A stretch of DNA of 64,000 nt from Astrobacterium formosum (GTDB lineage Bacteria; Pseudomonadota; Alphaproteobacteria; Rhizobiales; Xanthobacteraceae). Below, piece by piece: positions 26,324 to 35,182 of this stretch. Position 1 is the stretch's first letter. Each line of letters starts with the position of its first letter. Below the pieces are notes generated by a model that saw only the letters and a list, made by a program, of their open reading frames with translations, did no database searches and was not told the DNA's origin. The stretch is from positions 1-64,000 of the forward strand of contig JAVDCA010000009.1 in NCBI GenBank assembly GCA_030848545.1, written 5' to 3'. Made by a program: the position numbers and the translations under genes.

Positions 26324-27529
26324 ATGACGCAGGCAGTGGAGACACCTCAACTCGGACCGGACCCGTTCGCGGACGACCCGTTCTTTAAGCGCGGGTCAGG
26401 GACGCACTGGAACGCCTGTATCGGGAGGCAGGGCGACGAGGAAAACTACATCGACGGCTACATCGACGCCGCGAAGTCGCTCGCCGAAGCTGTGATCGAA
26501 AAGAAACTATTCGGAGCTCGGGATACGCTCATCCTCCCGATCTTATACAACGCCCGTCATGCGGTCGAATTGGTACTCAAGTTCGCAACGGACCGGCTTG
26601 TGGGCATAGGTGCGGTGCCCAGCATCGAGATGCGCAGCCATAACGTCATGGCCTATTGGAAGCACATCGAAACGGTCGGTGACGAGAAGCTGCGCGAGGA
26701 GCTTGCTGCCCTCAAGCCCTTCGTCGACAGTTTGAACCGTATCGACGCGGACGGACAGGCGTTGCGCTATCACGTCACTAGCGCCGGCGGCAGGAGCCTC
26801 GATGACCGCGCCTTGGCGAATTTGGAAGTCATCAGGGAGAGCCTGGACACGCTGTCAAATACGATTTCGATGTTCAAGAACCGCACTCTAACCTACCTCG
26901 ACGAGCACGCGACCGGCACGGTCACGGCGCGTTGTTCTCGCAGAGATCTTGCCACGATCGCTAACATGCTGCCTCGCCGCGATATGTGGAACAGCAAAGA
27001 GTTCGAGTTGGCTAAAAATCGAATCAAAAGCAGATACCGCCTGAGCAACACTCAATTGTCTCTGGCGCTCCAAACTATCCAGCGTAGCCGCGAACTGAAT
27101 GGGCTTCTCGGCGTCGAAAGTATCCTGCTACATCTCTCAGATGCGAAGTCCGAGTGGCTAGCCAAGCAATGGAGGTCGATGCATCCGGCGCGCGACGATT
27201 CCGGAACTGTAGTCAGCAGTTTCGCAGCTATAGAGGCGATACTTCATAACGCTGACCGCAATGGAGAGGTGGTGAATACTGTCGTGGCGGCGCTCACCGA
27301 CGACGAACTCGCGGACGCGGATGCGATGTTCTACATCGCGTTGACCCGCGCCGCGTCCGAGGAATACGAAGACCGAGTCGCTGCGACGAAGCGCAAACAC
27401 GCGGCGCAGGACAACAAGTTCGAGACGGTCGAACATCTGATGTCGAAGACCAACTTCCTAAATTGCTTCCGGCTAGCTGCTGAGAGACTCGGCAGGCCGT
27501 CGCTGGCCCGAAAATTGGAGCAAATCTGA
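26324..27529 (+). CDS. Unrecognised 401-residue protein next to Gabija-like pair
   Basis: A soluble, largely helical 401-residue protein I cannot assign. The segment ILYNARHAVELVLKFATDR (about 73-91) resembles the start of HEPN-like or RNA-binding helical domains, with an R-x-x-H-like pair, but this is weak. Two halves are separated by a charged region near 190-210. It is divergent from gajA across 157 bp and has the same lower GC, so it may be part of the defence island or an independent cargo gene. No toxin-antitoxin partner is visible. Confidence 0.55.
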   Translation: MTQAVETPQLGPDPFADDPFFKRGSGTHWNACIGRQGDEENYIDGYIDAAKSLAEAVIEKKLFGARDTLILPILYNARHAVELVLKFATDRLVGIGAVPSIEMRSHNVMAYWKHIETVGDEKLREELAALKPFVDSLNRIDADGQALRYHVTSAGGRSLDDRALANLEVIRESLDTLSNTISMFKNRTLTYLDEHATGTVTARCSRRDLATIANMLPRRDMWNSKEFELAKNRIKSRYRLSNTQLSLALQTIQRSRELNGLLGVESILLHLSDAKSEWLAKQWRSMHPARDDSGTVVSSFAAIEAILHNADRNGEVVNTVVAALTDDELADADAMFYIALTRAASEEYEDRVAATKRKHAAQDNKFETVEHLMSKTNFLNCFRLAAERLGRPSLARKLEQI

Positions 27530-27653
27530 GAAGCGCCGCTCTCAGAGGCCGTCTTGGCGCGCGCCGCAGGGTGGCCCTTCCAAAAATATTCCTCTTGGCG
27601 CTTGACAGCATTCCCATTCATGTTCACGCTATGTTCCATCCTATTCACCGAGG

Positions 27654-28090
27654 GGCGTTATCCGGATGACGTTCGGCAACGGAATGGGATGCGGCCCTGC
27701 CAGGAGACCTCGTCACTCTCCGTGCAGGCGTCCGGGGCTCCGCCCGGGGATGACAGCCCCCTGCCAGGAGCTGGCTGACGGGGAAACCGAAAAGGCGCTT
27801 TCGACAAAAAAGTGGTTTTCCCGAAAAGCGCGGCCCGGAAAGACAAAAGCCGCGATGGAGCGCCGGAAGGCGTGGGCGGCGCGCCAAGCCGCCCGGTCCG
27901 TGCCGCAAGGCACGGACAAAAGGAAATACCCAGCGCCGCCCGGCGCTCCATCCCCCTCGGATCTTTCGGGGGACACGGAAGAGCAAGGCCCGCGCGCCCG
28001 GCGCCGCGGCCGGGCATCGGCGCGCGCGCCCGAACCGCTATTCAGCGAAAACCAGGCGAGGAAACGATGCGAGTTCGGCACCGGCCTTCG
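27654..28090. repeat. Complex stem-loop repeat region
   Basis: No gene is supported between 27,530 and 28,305. Positions 27854-27952 form a nested structure with outer arms GATGGAGCGCCGG/CCGGCGCTCCATC and an inner perfect hairpin GTCCGTGCC-GCAA-GGCACGGAC (27896-27917). A direct repeat CCCTGCCAGGAG lies nearby. The region looks like a nonautonomous repeat cluster at the right edge of the defence island. Confidence 0.55.
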
Positions 28091-28130
28091 GCCGATCCAT
28101 ATGGGATGAAAGCAGCTGCGCCCTCGGCCT

Positions 28131-28230
28131 GCCCCCTCTCCCGCTTGCGGGGGAGGGTTGGGGAGGGGGCTCTCTGGCTCGGTACGTGTGGCGCCCCCTC
28201 CCTGTCCCTCCCGCGCAAGCGGGGGAGGGG
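28131..28230. repeat. Inverted copy pair of GC-rich palindrome
   Basis: Two inverted copies of the CTCCCGCTTGCGGGGGAGGG core lie about 60 bases apart and could pair into a long hairpin. This is the same family as the elements at 67-92, 18995-19101 and 37516-37619. Confidence 0.65.
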
Positions 28231-28305
28231 ACGGTGGGGCTTCTCCATCGTCTCTCACTTACTTCCTCGGAAACAAGGCGAGGGCCCGCCATTGCGCGCG
28301 CGCAA

Positions 28306-28337
28306 CAAAAAAATGGCCGGGACGAGCCCGGCCATTT
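28306..28337 (-). terminator. Rho-independent terminator of rpoH
   Basis: On the minus strand an 11-bp stem AAATGGCCGGG/CCCGGCCATTT (28311-28321 and 28327-28337) is followed by seven T residues. It stands about 50 bases after the rpoH stop codon. Confidence 0.85.
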
Positions 28338-28387
28338 CCATCTGTGTCACTGTCACGGGCGCGTTCGCGCCCGCGTCACATTCCGCG

Positions 28388-29296
28388 TTACATGGCGAGT
28401 TCCGCCGCCGCCGACGACGGGGTTTCCATGGCGGCGACCCGGCTCCGGACCGCCTTCTGCACCTTCTCGAAGGCGCGCACTTCGATCTGGCGCACGCGCT
28501 CGCGGGAGACGCCGAATTCGTCGGCCAGTTCTTCCAGCGTGATCGGATCGTCGGCGAGGCGGCGCGCCTCGAAGATGCGCCGTTCGCGATCGTTGAGGAC
28601 GGACAGCGCCTCGGTCAGGGCCTGGCGCCGGTTGTCCAGCTCCTCGCCGCGGGCGAGCACGGCTTCCTGGCTGTCGGAATCGTCCACCAGCCAGTCCTGC
28701 CACTCGCCCGAATCACCGTCCTCGCGGATCGGCGCGTTGAGGGAGGCGTCGCCGCCGAGACGGCGGTTCATGTCGACCACGTCCTGCTCGGTGACGCCGA
28801 GACGCTTGGCGATGATCTGCACCTGGTCGGGGCGCAGGTCGCCCTCGTCCAGCGCCGAGATCTTGCTCTTGGCCTTGCGCAGGTTGAAGAACAGCTTCTT
28901 CTGGTTCGCGGTCGTGCCCATTTTCACGAGCGACCACGAGCGCAGGATGTATTCCTGGATCGCCGCCTTGATCCACCACATGGCGTAGGTGGCGAGGCGG
29001 AAGCCTTTTTCCGGCTCGAACCGCTTCACCGCCTGCATCAGGCCCACATTGCCTTCCGAGACGACCTCGGAAATGGGCAGGCCGTAGCCGCGATACCCCA
29101 TGGCGATCTTGGCGACGAGGCGAAGGTGAGAGGTGACGAGCTTGTGGGCCGCATCCCGGTCGCCATGCTCGCGCCAACGCTTGGCGAGCATGTACTCTTC
29201 CTGCGGCTCCAGCATCGGGAACCGGCGGATTTCTTCGAGATAGCGAGAAAGACCGCCTTCCGCGGTCATGATCGGCAAAGCCGCAACACGGGCCAT
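28388..29296 (-). CDS. rpoH: Heat-shock sigma factor RpoH (sigma-32)
   Basis: A 302-residue sigma-70 family protein. Region 2 shows LRLVAKIAMGYRGYGLPISE and TYAMWWIKAAIQEYILRSW, the latter continuing into the RpoH-box-like segment (KKLFFNLRKAKSKI). Region 4 has LEELADEFGVSRERVRQIEV. These features separate RpoH from the housekeeping sigma. The ATG at 29296 follows GGAGGGC with 6-base spacing, which rules out the longer frame to 29494. Alphaproteobacteria often carry two rpoH copies; only one is in this window. It is followed by a clear terminator and is probably transcribed alone. Confidence 0.95.
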   Translation of the reverse strand: MARVAALPIMTAEGGLSRYLEEIRRFPMLEPQEEYMLAKRWREHGDRDAAHKLVTSHLRLVAKIAMGYRGYGLPISEVVSEGNVGLMQAVKRFEPEKGFRLATYAMWWIKAAIQEYILRSWSLVKMGTTANQKKLFFNLRKAKSKISALDEGDLRPDQVQIIAKRLGVTEQDVVDMNRRLGGDASLNAPIREDGDSGEWQDWLVDDSDSQEAVLARGEELDNRRQALTEALSVLNDRERRIFEARRLADDPITLEELADEFGVSRERVRQIEVRAFEKVQKAVRSRVAAMETPSSAAAELAM

Positions 29297-29494
29297 TTTT
29301 GCGCCCTCCAAAGTTATGCCCCCGGAGCTCCGGCAGGCTTGGCGTGCCGCCGCTTCCCCGAGCCGACGGCACATCCGGTTGTGCGACCGCGAACTCCCTC
29401 GATCGCGACTGCAGCATACACGGCAGATTGGGGCGGAACAAAGCACAGCCACGTCACTATGCCGTGACGGACCTGTGAGGTTTTGCCACCCCAA

Positions 29495-29521
29495 AAGTAA
29501 CTCTTTGATAAGAAGCTACTT
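29495..29521 (-). terminator. Probable terminator of rluD, overlapping its stop
   Basis: On the minus strand AAGTAGCTTCTT-ATCA-AAGAGTTACTT can fold into an imperfect stem followed by TTTT. It begins within the last codon and TAG stop of rluD. The same stretch may lie in the rpoH promoter region. Confidence 0.4.
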
Positions 29522-30571
29522 TTCCGTGCGGACCGGTGTCCGTACAGCATCAACGGGAAACGCCCCGGATCGTTCCCGGGTCAAGCTGACGCGGAGCGAT
29601 TCGAGGTCGGCAGGCAAAGCGGACCGGAATTCCAGCCGCTCTCGGGTTGTAGGATGTTCGATGACCAACAGATAGGCGTGCAGGGCCTGCCGTTCAAGGG
29701 CCTTGAGCGCGGCGCGGGCGGGCTCTGTGAGCAGCGCCGTCTTGGTCTTGAAGCCCGGGCCGTAGACGTCGTCGCAAAGCAGCGGATGCCCGATGCTGGC
29801 GAGGTGGACGCGGATCTGGTGGGTGCGGCCGGTCTCCAGCCGGCATTCCATCAGGCAGGCGACGGGACGGCCGTCGGTGCCGGCATAGCGCTCCAGCACC
29901 TGCCAGTGGGTGATCGCCTCGCGGCCGCCCGTTCGCACCGCCATGCGGTCGCGTGCTTGCGGGTGGCGGTCGATGGGCTTGTCGATGGTGCCGCTCGGGC
30001 GCGCCGGATCGCCCCAGCAGAACGCCAGATAGGCGCGCTCCAGGGGACCGGTGCGGCCGTGATCGGCGAACTGGGCGGCAAGCTTCTTGTGGGCGCGGTC
30101 GTTCTTGGCCGCCACCATGACGCCGGTCGTATCTTTGTCCAGGCGGTGGACGATGCCGGGACGGCGCACGCCGCCGATGCCCGACAGGCTCGCCCCGCAA
30201 TGGGCGATCAGGGCATTGACCAGCGTCCCGGTCCAGTTGCCGGCGGCCGGGTGGACGACCAGGTCTTTTGGCTTGTCGATGACGATGAGGTCGTCGTCCT
30301 CGTAGAGGACCGTGAGCGGGATCGCTTCGCCCTGCGGCACGGGATCGTCCGGCGGCGGCACGACGACGCGCACCCTCTCGTGCGCATTGACGCGGTGGCT
30401 GGGATCGCGGATCGTCGCTCCCCCGACGGCGACCTGGCCGGCGAGAATCAGGACCTTCAGGCGCGAGCGCGACAGGGCGGCGACCGACGCCGCCAGGACG
30501 CGATCGAGCCTCTCGCCCGCCTGACCGGCCGCGACCTCGACTTCGACCGTCTCGATCAGTTCCTCCGCCAT
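29516..30571 (-). CDS. rluD: 23S rRNA pseudouridine synthase RluD
   Basis: A 351-residue enzyme of the RluA/RluD family. An N-terminal S4-like RNA-binding domain (about 10-75, ERLDRVLAASVAALSRSRLK) precedes the catalytic domain with the invariant Asp in HRLDKDTTGVM. Further family motifs are VIDKPKDLVVHPAAGN and TGRTHQIRVHLASIGHPLL. It converts uridines in 23S rRNA helix 69 to pseudouridine, as in the RluD family. Its ATG overlaps, on the opposite strand, the ATG of the next gene, so the two divergent genes share start-codon bases. Confidence 0.93.
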   Translation of the reverse strand: MAEELIETVEVEVAAGQAGERLDRVLAASVAALSRSRLKVLILAGQVAVGGATIRDPSHRVNAHERVRVVVPPPDDPVPQGEAIPLTVLYEDDDLIVIDKPKDLVVHPAAGNWTGTLVNALIAHCGASLSGIGGVRRPGIVHRLDKDTTGVMVAAKNDRAHKKLAAQFADHGRTGPLERAYLAFCWGDPARPSGTIDKPIDRHPQARDRMAVRTGGREAITHWQVLERYAGTDGRPVACLMECRLETGRTHQIRVHLASIGHPLLCDDVYGPGFKTKTALLTEPARAALKALERQALHAYLLVIEHPTTRERLEFRSALPADLESLRVSLTRERSGAFPVDAVRTPVRTEK

Positions 30572-30914
30572 GATTCATCCGCCAGCCGACGACGACGAAA
30601 AGCCCCTCGACCCCACCCAGGCGCGCCTCGTCGCCAGGATGCGCCGATTCATGTGGATGTCCGGTTTCGCCACCGTGCTGGGGGTGGCGGTGGTGATCGG
30701 CGTGATCGGCTACCGTGTTTTGCGCACCGAGGGAAGGGCGGCGCCCGCCGACATGGTCGCCAAGCTCCCCAAGGGGGCGCGGGTGATCGCCACGGCGGTG
30801 GCGGGCGACCGCATCATCGTCACCATAGAGGTCGGCGGCTCGACCGAACTCATGAGTTTCGACGCCGTGAGCCTGCAACCGGCGGGCCGCCTGCGCTTCG
30901 TCACCGCGCCCTGA
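30570..30914 (+). CDS. DUF6476-type small membrane protein
   Basis: A 114-residue single-span inner-membrane protein. A cytosolic N-terminus (DEKPLDPTQARLVARMRRF) is followed by one hydrophobic helix (about 28-50, SGFATVLGVAVVIGVIGYRV) and a periplasmic beta-rich domain (ARVIATAVAGDRIIVTIEVG). This form is a conserved alphaproteobacterial family of unknown function, often next to rluD. The start codon overlaps that of divergent rluD, leaving no separate 5' leader, and no clear Shine-Dalgarno sequence is visible; a later Met at 30639 is an unlikely alternative. Confidence 0.75.
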   Translation: MIHPPADDDEKPLDPTQARLVARMRRFMWMSGFATVLGVAVVIGVIGYRVLRTEGRAAPADMVAKLPKGARVIATAVAGDRIIVTIEVGGSTELMSFDAVSLQPAGRLRFVTAP

Positions 30915-31010
30915 CGGCCGAGCCCGGCCGGACCGATGAAAAACCGCCCAAAAACCGCCCCCGGGCCGCTTGCGCGCCGTCCGGTTCAAGGCTATCCAGT
31001 CTGCCTCCGC

Positions 31011-31086
31011 GCTCCCTTCGTCTAGCGGTCCAGGACGTCGCCCTCTCACGGCGAAAACAGCGGTTCGAGTCCGCTAGGGAGCGCCA
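31011..31086 (+). tRNA. tRNA-Glu (CUC anticodon)
   Basis: A complete 76-base cloverleaf. The acceptor stem pairs GCTCCCT (31011-31017) with AGGGAGC (31076-31082), followed by discriminator G and an encoded CCA (31084-31086). The anticodon stem TCGCC/GGCGA encloses the loop CTCTCAC, giving anticodon CTC for GAG codons. The T arm is GCGGTTCGAGTCCGC. No integrase or attachment-site copy was found beside it. Confidence 0.97.
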
Positions 31087-31343
31087 TCTCGAAATCTCCC
31101 AAATCGACAATCTGTCCAGGTATCGCGCGACGCGGGCGCCGTCGATTTCATCGTCTCCCTCAGGCGGGGCGATTGTTCTCAAACCTCTGCGCCCTGTGGC
31201 TCTCCTCCTGCGGCTTCCCGGCCGCATTGGCTATGGCCCCGTGAAACCGATTTTTCATTTCACGGCCATACTGTGTCGCGCAGAACGAGCGGCACTCCTC
31301 GCGAGTTCCCCAACGACATATCGGACCCCGCGAGCAGACAGGC

Positions 31344-32567
31344 ATGCGCATCGACCTGCCGACCCTGTACGCGTTGGCGCTGCTGACGAGCACGGTCAAC
31401 GGGCTGATGCTGTTGTTCTCCTGGCTGCAGAACCGCATCGCCATGACCCTCGTGTGGTGGGGCAGCGGCATCCTGGTGCTGGTGTTCGGCGCCGGGCTCG
31501 TTGCCTTCCGGGGTATCGTGCCGGCATCCATATCGGTCGTGTTCGGCAGCGGCCTGTGGTTGGCGGGTTACGGGCTGATGTGGTGCGGCGCGCGGGTGTT
31601 CGAGGGGCGAAAGCCGCTGCTGGCATGGTCCATGGCGGGCCCGCTCGCCTGGGCCGTCCTGTGCCAGAGCGAAGCCGTGTACGGCTCGCAGGAGCTGCGC
31701 GTTCGCATCTTCAGTGTCATCGCCCTCGTCTACACGCTCCTGATCGTGCGGGAGTATTGGCGGGCCGCCGAGCCGCGCCCGGCATCGCGCTGGCTCGCCA
31801 TCACGCTCATGCTCGCGCAGGCGGCGATCAGCGTTCTGCGCATTCCCTTCGCGGCCCGGTTCGACCCTGCGGTGATGTCGGGCGACGCCAGCATCCTGCT
31901 TCCGCTCTGGGTGACGTGGCTGTTGCTGCACACGAACTGCATGGCCTTCCTGGTGATGGCGATGGCGAAGGAGCGGCTCGAATTGCAGGTCCGCAAGATC
32001 GCGCTCGTCGATCCGCTCACCGGAATCGCCAATCGGCGCGCTTTTTTCGAGCACGGCGAGCGCATCCTCGCCCGCCTGCGCGCCGAAGGCCGGCCGGCCG
32101 CGCTGCTGATGATCGATCTCGATCTCTTCAAGAGCATCAACGACACCTACGGCCACGAAACCGGGGATCATGTCCTGCACGACTTCTGTGCCGGCACCGC
32201 CGGCCTGTTGCGGCCCACCGACCTGTTCGCCCGCACCGGCGGCGAGGAGTTCGTCTGCCTGCTGCCGGACGCCGACACCGCGGCCGCCATGGAGGCGGCG
32301 GAGCGCATCCGCGCGCGGTTCGCCACCCTGAAGCCGTTGCCGGACGCCACCGACGCCATGACGGTCAGCATCGGGGTCGCCACCACCAGGTCGTGCGGCT
32401 ACCAGCTCGACACGTTGATGGGTGCGGCCGACCGCGCCCTCTACGCCGCCAAGAACGCCGGCCGCAATCGGGTCGAACGGGCCGTGGACGAACAGCCTGG
32501 CCCTTTGCCGGCGGTCGGTGCGCCGTCGATGGTCGCGGACGCACAAGCTCCCGTCGCGGTCTGCTGA
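31344..32567 (+). CDS. Membrane-bound diguanylate cyclase (GGDEF)
   Basis: A 407-residue inner-membrane protein with about seven hydrophobic segments in residues 1-210, forming an unnamed sensor region, and a GGDEF domain (about 220-385). The active site is GGEEF in ARTGGEEFVCLL, preceded by the substrate signature DLDLFKSINDTYGHETGD. An RxxD inhibitory I-site is present as RPTD five residues before GGEEF, so product feedback inhibition is likely. There is no EAL domain, so the protein should make c-di-GMP. A Pro/Ala tail follows. It stands alone downstream of tRNA-Glu. Confidence 0.9.
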   Translation: MRIDLPTLYALALLTSTVNGLMLLFSWLQNRIAMTLVWWGSGILVLVFGAGLVAFRGIVPASISVVFGSGLWLAGYGLMWCGARVFEGRKPLLAWSMAGPLAWAVLCQSEAVYGSQELRVRIFSVIALVYTLLIVREYWRAAEPRPASRWLAITLMLAQAAISVLRIPFAARFDPAVMSGDASILLPLWVTWLLLHTNCMAFLVMAMAKERLELQVRKIALVDPLTGIANRRAFFEHGERILARLRAEGRPAALLMIDLDLFKSINDTYGHETGDHVLHDFCAGTAGLLRPTDLFARTGGEEFVCLLPDADTAAAMEAAERIRARFATLKPLPDATDAMTVSIGVATTRSCGYQLDTLMGAADRALYAAKNAGRNRVERAVDEQPGPLPAVGAPSMVADAQAPVAVC

Positions 32568-32621
32568 TCCGGTCCGGGTGCGTGGCGACTCGTGCGCTGT
32601 GGCCGCCGTCGGCTGCGCCCG

Positions 32622-33836
32622 TCACACCGACTTCGACAACAGCGACAGCGCCGGCGCCAGCCCATCGAACAGCGGCAGGGCGGCGCCGCCCAGCGCCGGA
32701 GACGCGAGGTCGATCTCGGCCTGGAGGAGGGGCAGGGCGCGCGGCAGCAGGGCGGCGGAATTTTCCAGCCCGCCCATCCGCGCGATCAGGCGCCCCAACA
32801 GCACCTCCGGAATGATGCCGCCGATCACGATCGCCTCGGGGTCGAGCAGGTTGGCGATCATCACCGCGGCGGTGCGCAGGTGTTTGGCGGCGAGGTCGAG
32901 CCAATCGTCGAGGGCCGCGGCGCCGGCGGCGAGCGCGGCCGGATCGACCTGCACGGCATCCTCGGGCAATCCCTGCAGGGCCGCCTGGGCGGCGGACAGC
33001 GAGGCGTAGCGTTCCAGGCAGCCGCGATTGCCGCAGGCGCACGGGCGTCCGCCCGGTTCGACCACCACATGGCCCAGTTCGCCGGCGCGGCCCGCGTGTC
33101 CTCGGTACGGGTGGCCGGCGAGGATCATGCCGCCGCCGACACCGACCCCGATATAGATGTAGAAGAAGTCCTTGAGCCGGCGGCCGACGCCATAGAGCTG
33201 CTCGCCGACGGCGGCCGCGGTGGCGTCGTTCTCCAGCAGCACCGGCATGCCGAGGGCTTGCGTGAGCCTGTCCACCACCGGATAGTCCTGCCAGGCCGGC
33301 ATGGAGGTCGGTCCGAACGCCACCGGATGGCCGTTCTCGAACAGCATCGGCATGACGACGCCGGCGCCCCACAGGCGCTTCTTCGCGGCGCGCTCGCGCC
33401 GCGCCAGTTCCGAAGTGGTGCGCACGATCAGCGGCACCACCGCGTCGGGGGCGAGGCCTTCGATGTCGACCGTTTCCTGCCGCCGCTCGCGGCCGGTGAT
33501 GTCGACCAGCACCGCCACCAGCCGGCGATGGTCGAGCGAAATTCCGAACGTGAAGCCGCCATTGGGTTCGAGGGCGAGATCGAGGGCCGGGGCGCCGCGG
33601 CCGCCGACCGGCCGCAACCCCTCCTCGCGCAGCAGGCCGGATGCGCTCAACTCCTCGGCGATGTTGGAAATCGTCTGGATCGACAAGCCGGTACGCCGGG
33701 CGATGGAGGCCCGTGACAGCGGCCCGTGCAGCCGGATGGTCTCCAGGACCACGCGCCGGTTGAAGGCGCGGGCGTGCCCCAGATTGGTGCCGCCCGTCCC
33801 CGAGCGCGGATTTTGTGCTTCCGTGACGTCGAACAT
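32622..33836 (-). CDS. ROK-family transcriptional regulator
   Basis: A 404-residue NagC/XylR/Mlc-type protein. An N-terminal winged helix-turn-helix (about 22-75, GPLSRASIARRTGLSIQTIS) is followed by a ROK sugar-kinase fold with the ENDATAAAVGE motif, GVGVGGGMI and the zinc-binding CACGNRGCLE. In this family a sugar or sugar phosphate releases repression. It is divergent from the oxidoreductase-ABC operon across 75 bp holding direct repeats (33839-33870), which makes it the likely local repressor and autoregulator. No Shine-Dalgarno sequence is obvious before its ATG. Confidence 0.88.
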   Translation of the reverse strand: MFDVTEAQNPRSGTGGTNLGHARAFNRRVVLETIRLHGPLSRASIARRTGLSIQTISNIAEELSASGLLREEGLRPVGGRGAPALDLALEPNGGFTFGISLDHRRLVAVLVDITGRERRQETVDIEGLAPDAVVPLIVRTTSELARRERAAKKRLWGAGVVMPMLFENGHPVAFGPTSMPAWQDYPVVDRLTQALGMPVLLENDATAAAVGEQLYGVGRRLKDFFYIYIGVGVGGGMILAGHPYRGHAGRAGELGHVVVEPGGRPCACGNRGCLERYASLSAAQAALQGLPEDAVQVDPAALAAGAAALDDWLDLAAKHLRTAAVMIANLLDPEAIVIGGIIPEVLLGRLIARMGGLENSAALLPRALPLLQAEIDLASPALGGAALPLFDGLAPALSLLSKSV

Positions 33837-33838
33837 GC

Positions 33839-33870
33839 TTGACTGAATAACTCAATTTGATTGAATAAAT
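33839..33870. promoter_or_regulatory. Candidate operator of the ROK regulator
   Basis: Two direct copies of TTGAYTGAATAA lie 18 bases apart (33839-33850 and 33857-33868) in the only AT-rich patch between the divergent regulator and sugar operon. They stand immediately upstream of the regulator ATG, which fits autoregulation. The assignment is inference from position and repetition. Confidence 0.4.
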
Positions 33871-33911
33871 CCAGCCCCCAGTTCTCCCCTGTGTGTGGAG
33901 CGGTGTCGAGC

Positions 33912-35162
33912 ATGGCAAAGTCCGGGACGAGCGGCCCCTTGCGGATCGGTTTCGTCGGTGCCGGGTTCATGGCCCAGTTCCACCTCAAGGCATTGCTCGG
34001 TGTGCGCAATGTCATCGTCGCCGGTGTCGTGTCGGCGCGCGAGCAGCGCCGTGCGGCGTTCGCCGCCCAGGCCGATGCCGACGGTCTTGGACCCTGCACG
34101 GTGTTTTCGAGCCTCGACGCCATGCTGAAGTCGGGCGAAATCGACGCCGTCTGGATCGCCAGCCCGAACCACACCCGCGTCGCCGTGATGGGTGAGATCC
34201 ACGCCGCCCGGAAGGCCGGCACGACGTCGGTGTTCGCAGTCGCCTGCGAAAAGCCCTTGGCGCGCACGCTTGCCGAAGCGCGCGAAATGCTCCGCCTCGC
34301 CGAGGACGCCGCCCTCCTGCACGGCTATCTGGAGAACCAGCTGTTCTCCACCGCGGTGCAACGCGGCCGCGACATCGTCTGGCGGCGCGCCGTGCCCAAT
34401 TCCGGCCGGCCGTATCTCGCCCGCGCAACGGAAGAGCATTCCGGCCCGCACGAGCCGTGGTTCTGGGACGGCGAGAGGCAGGGCGGCGGCGTCCTCTCGG
34501 ACATGATGTGCCATTCGGTCGAGGTCGCCCGCTTCCTGTTGTCGAAGCCGGGGGAGCCGCGCGGCGCCCTCAAGCTCACGGGGGCGAGCGCGACCGTGTC
34601 GACGCTCAAGTGGAAGCGGCCGGTCTATGCGAAGCAGCTTTCAGAGCGCACCGCCGGCGAGATCGACTACGGCAAGCGTCCCGCGGAGGATTTCGCCCGC
34701 GGTCTTTTGACGCTCACCGATCCGGACGGCAACGAAGCCATCATCGAGGCGAGCACGTCGTGGGCCTATGTGGGTCCCGGCCTGCGCATCACGCTGGAAC
34801 TGCTCGGACCCGAATACGCCATGGAGTTCAACTCGCTCGCGACCGGCCTCAAGGTCTTCCTGTCGCGCGACATCAAGGGCGCGGCCGGCGAGGATCTGGT
34901 CGAGAAGCAGAATTCCGAGCAGGGCCTGATGCCGGTGCTCGAGGACGAGGCCGGTGTCTACGGCTACACCCTGGAAAACCGGCATTTCGTCGAGGCGTTC
35001 CGCGCCGGCCGAATGCCCGATGAGACGTTTGCGGACGGCGTCGCGGTGGTCGAGATGCTGATGGCGCTCTACCGCTCCGCCGAACTCGGCCGCACCCTCA
35101 CACTCCCCGATCCCGAACTCGAAACCTATGTGCCGCCGGTCGCGCGCCCGCGCTCGGCCTGA
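33912..35162 (+). CDS. Gfo/Idh/MocA-family oxidoreductase
   Basis: A 416-residue NAD(P)-dependent dehydrogenase. The Rossmann motif is RIGFVGAGFMAQFH near the N-terminus; the CEKPLART segment is the family's conserved EKP. The catalytic region has DMMCHSVEVARFLL with the typical His. It shares the unusual SGPHEPWFWDG segment with the second dehydrogenase of this locus, suggesting the two act on related sugars. The ATG at 33912 (MAKSGTSGPL) is preferred to an in-frame TTG at 33861. It is first gene of the operon. Confidence 0.87.
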   Translation: MAKSGTSGPLRIGFVGAGFMAQFHLKALLGVRNVIVAGVVSAREQRRAAFAAQADADGLGPCTVFSSLDAMLKSGEIDAVWIASPNHTRVAVMGEIHAARKAGTTSVFAVACEKPLARTLAEAREMLRLAEDAALLHGYLENQLFSTAVQRGRDIVWRRAVPNSGRPYLARATEEHSGPHEPWFWDGERQGGGVLSDMMCHSVEVARFLLSKPGEPRGALKLTGASATVSTLKWKRPVYAKQLSERTAGEIDYGKRPAEDFARGLLTLTDPDGNEAIIEASTSWAYVGPGLRITLELLGPEYAMEFNSLATGLKVFLSRDIKGAAGEDLVEKQNSEQGLMPVLEDEAGVYGYTLENRHFVEAFRAGRMPDETFADGVAVVEMLMALYRSAELGRTLTLPDPELETYVPPVARPRSA

Positions 35163-35182
35163 TTCAAGCGAAGGAGATACGC

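Noticed and set aside
28131-28230. CRISPR-like array
   Set aside because: Only two inverted copies of a palindrome; no regularly spaced direct repeats or cas genes.
31011-31086. tRNA-Glu as an insertion site for the 22-27.5 kb island
   Set aside because: Core genes rpoH and rluD lie between them and no tRNA 3'-end copy was found at the island edge.
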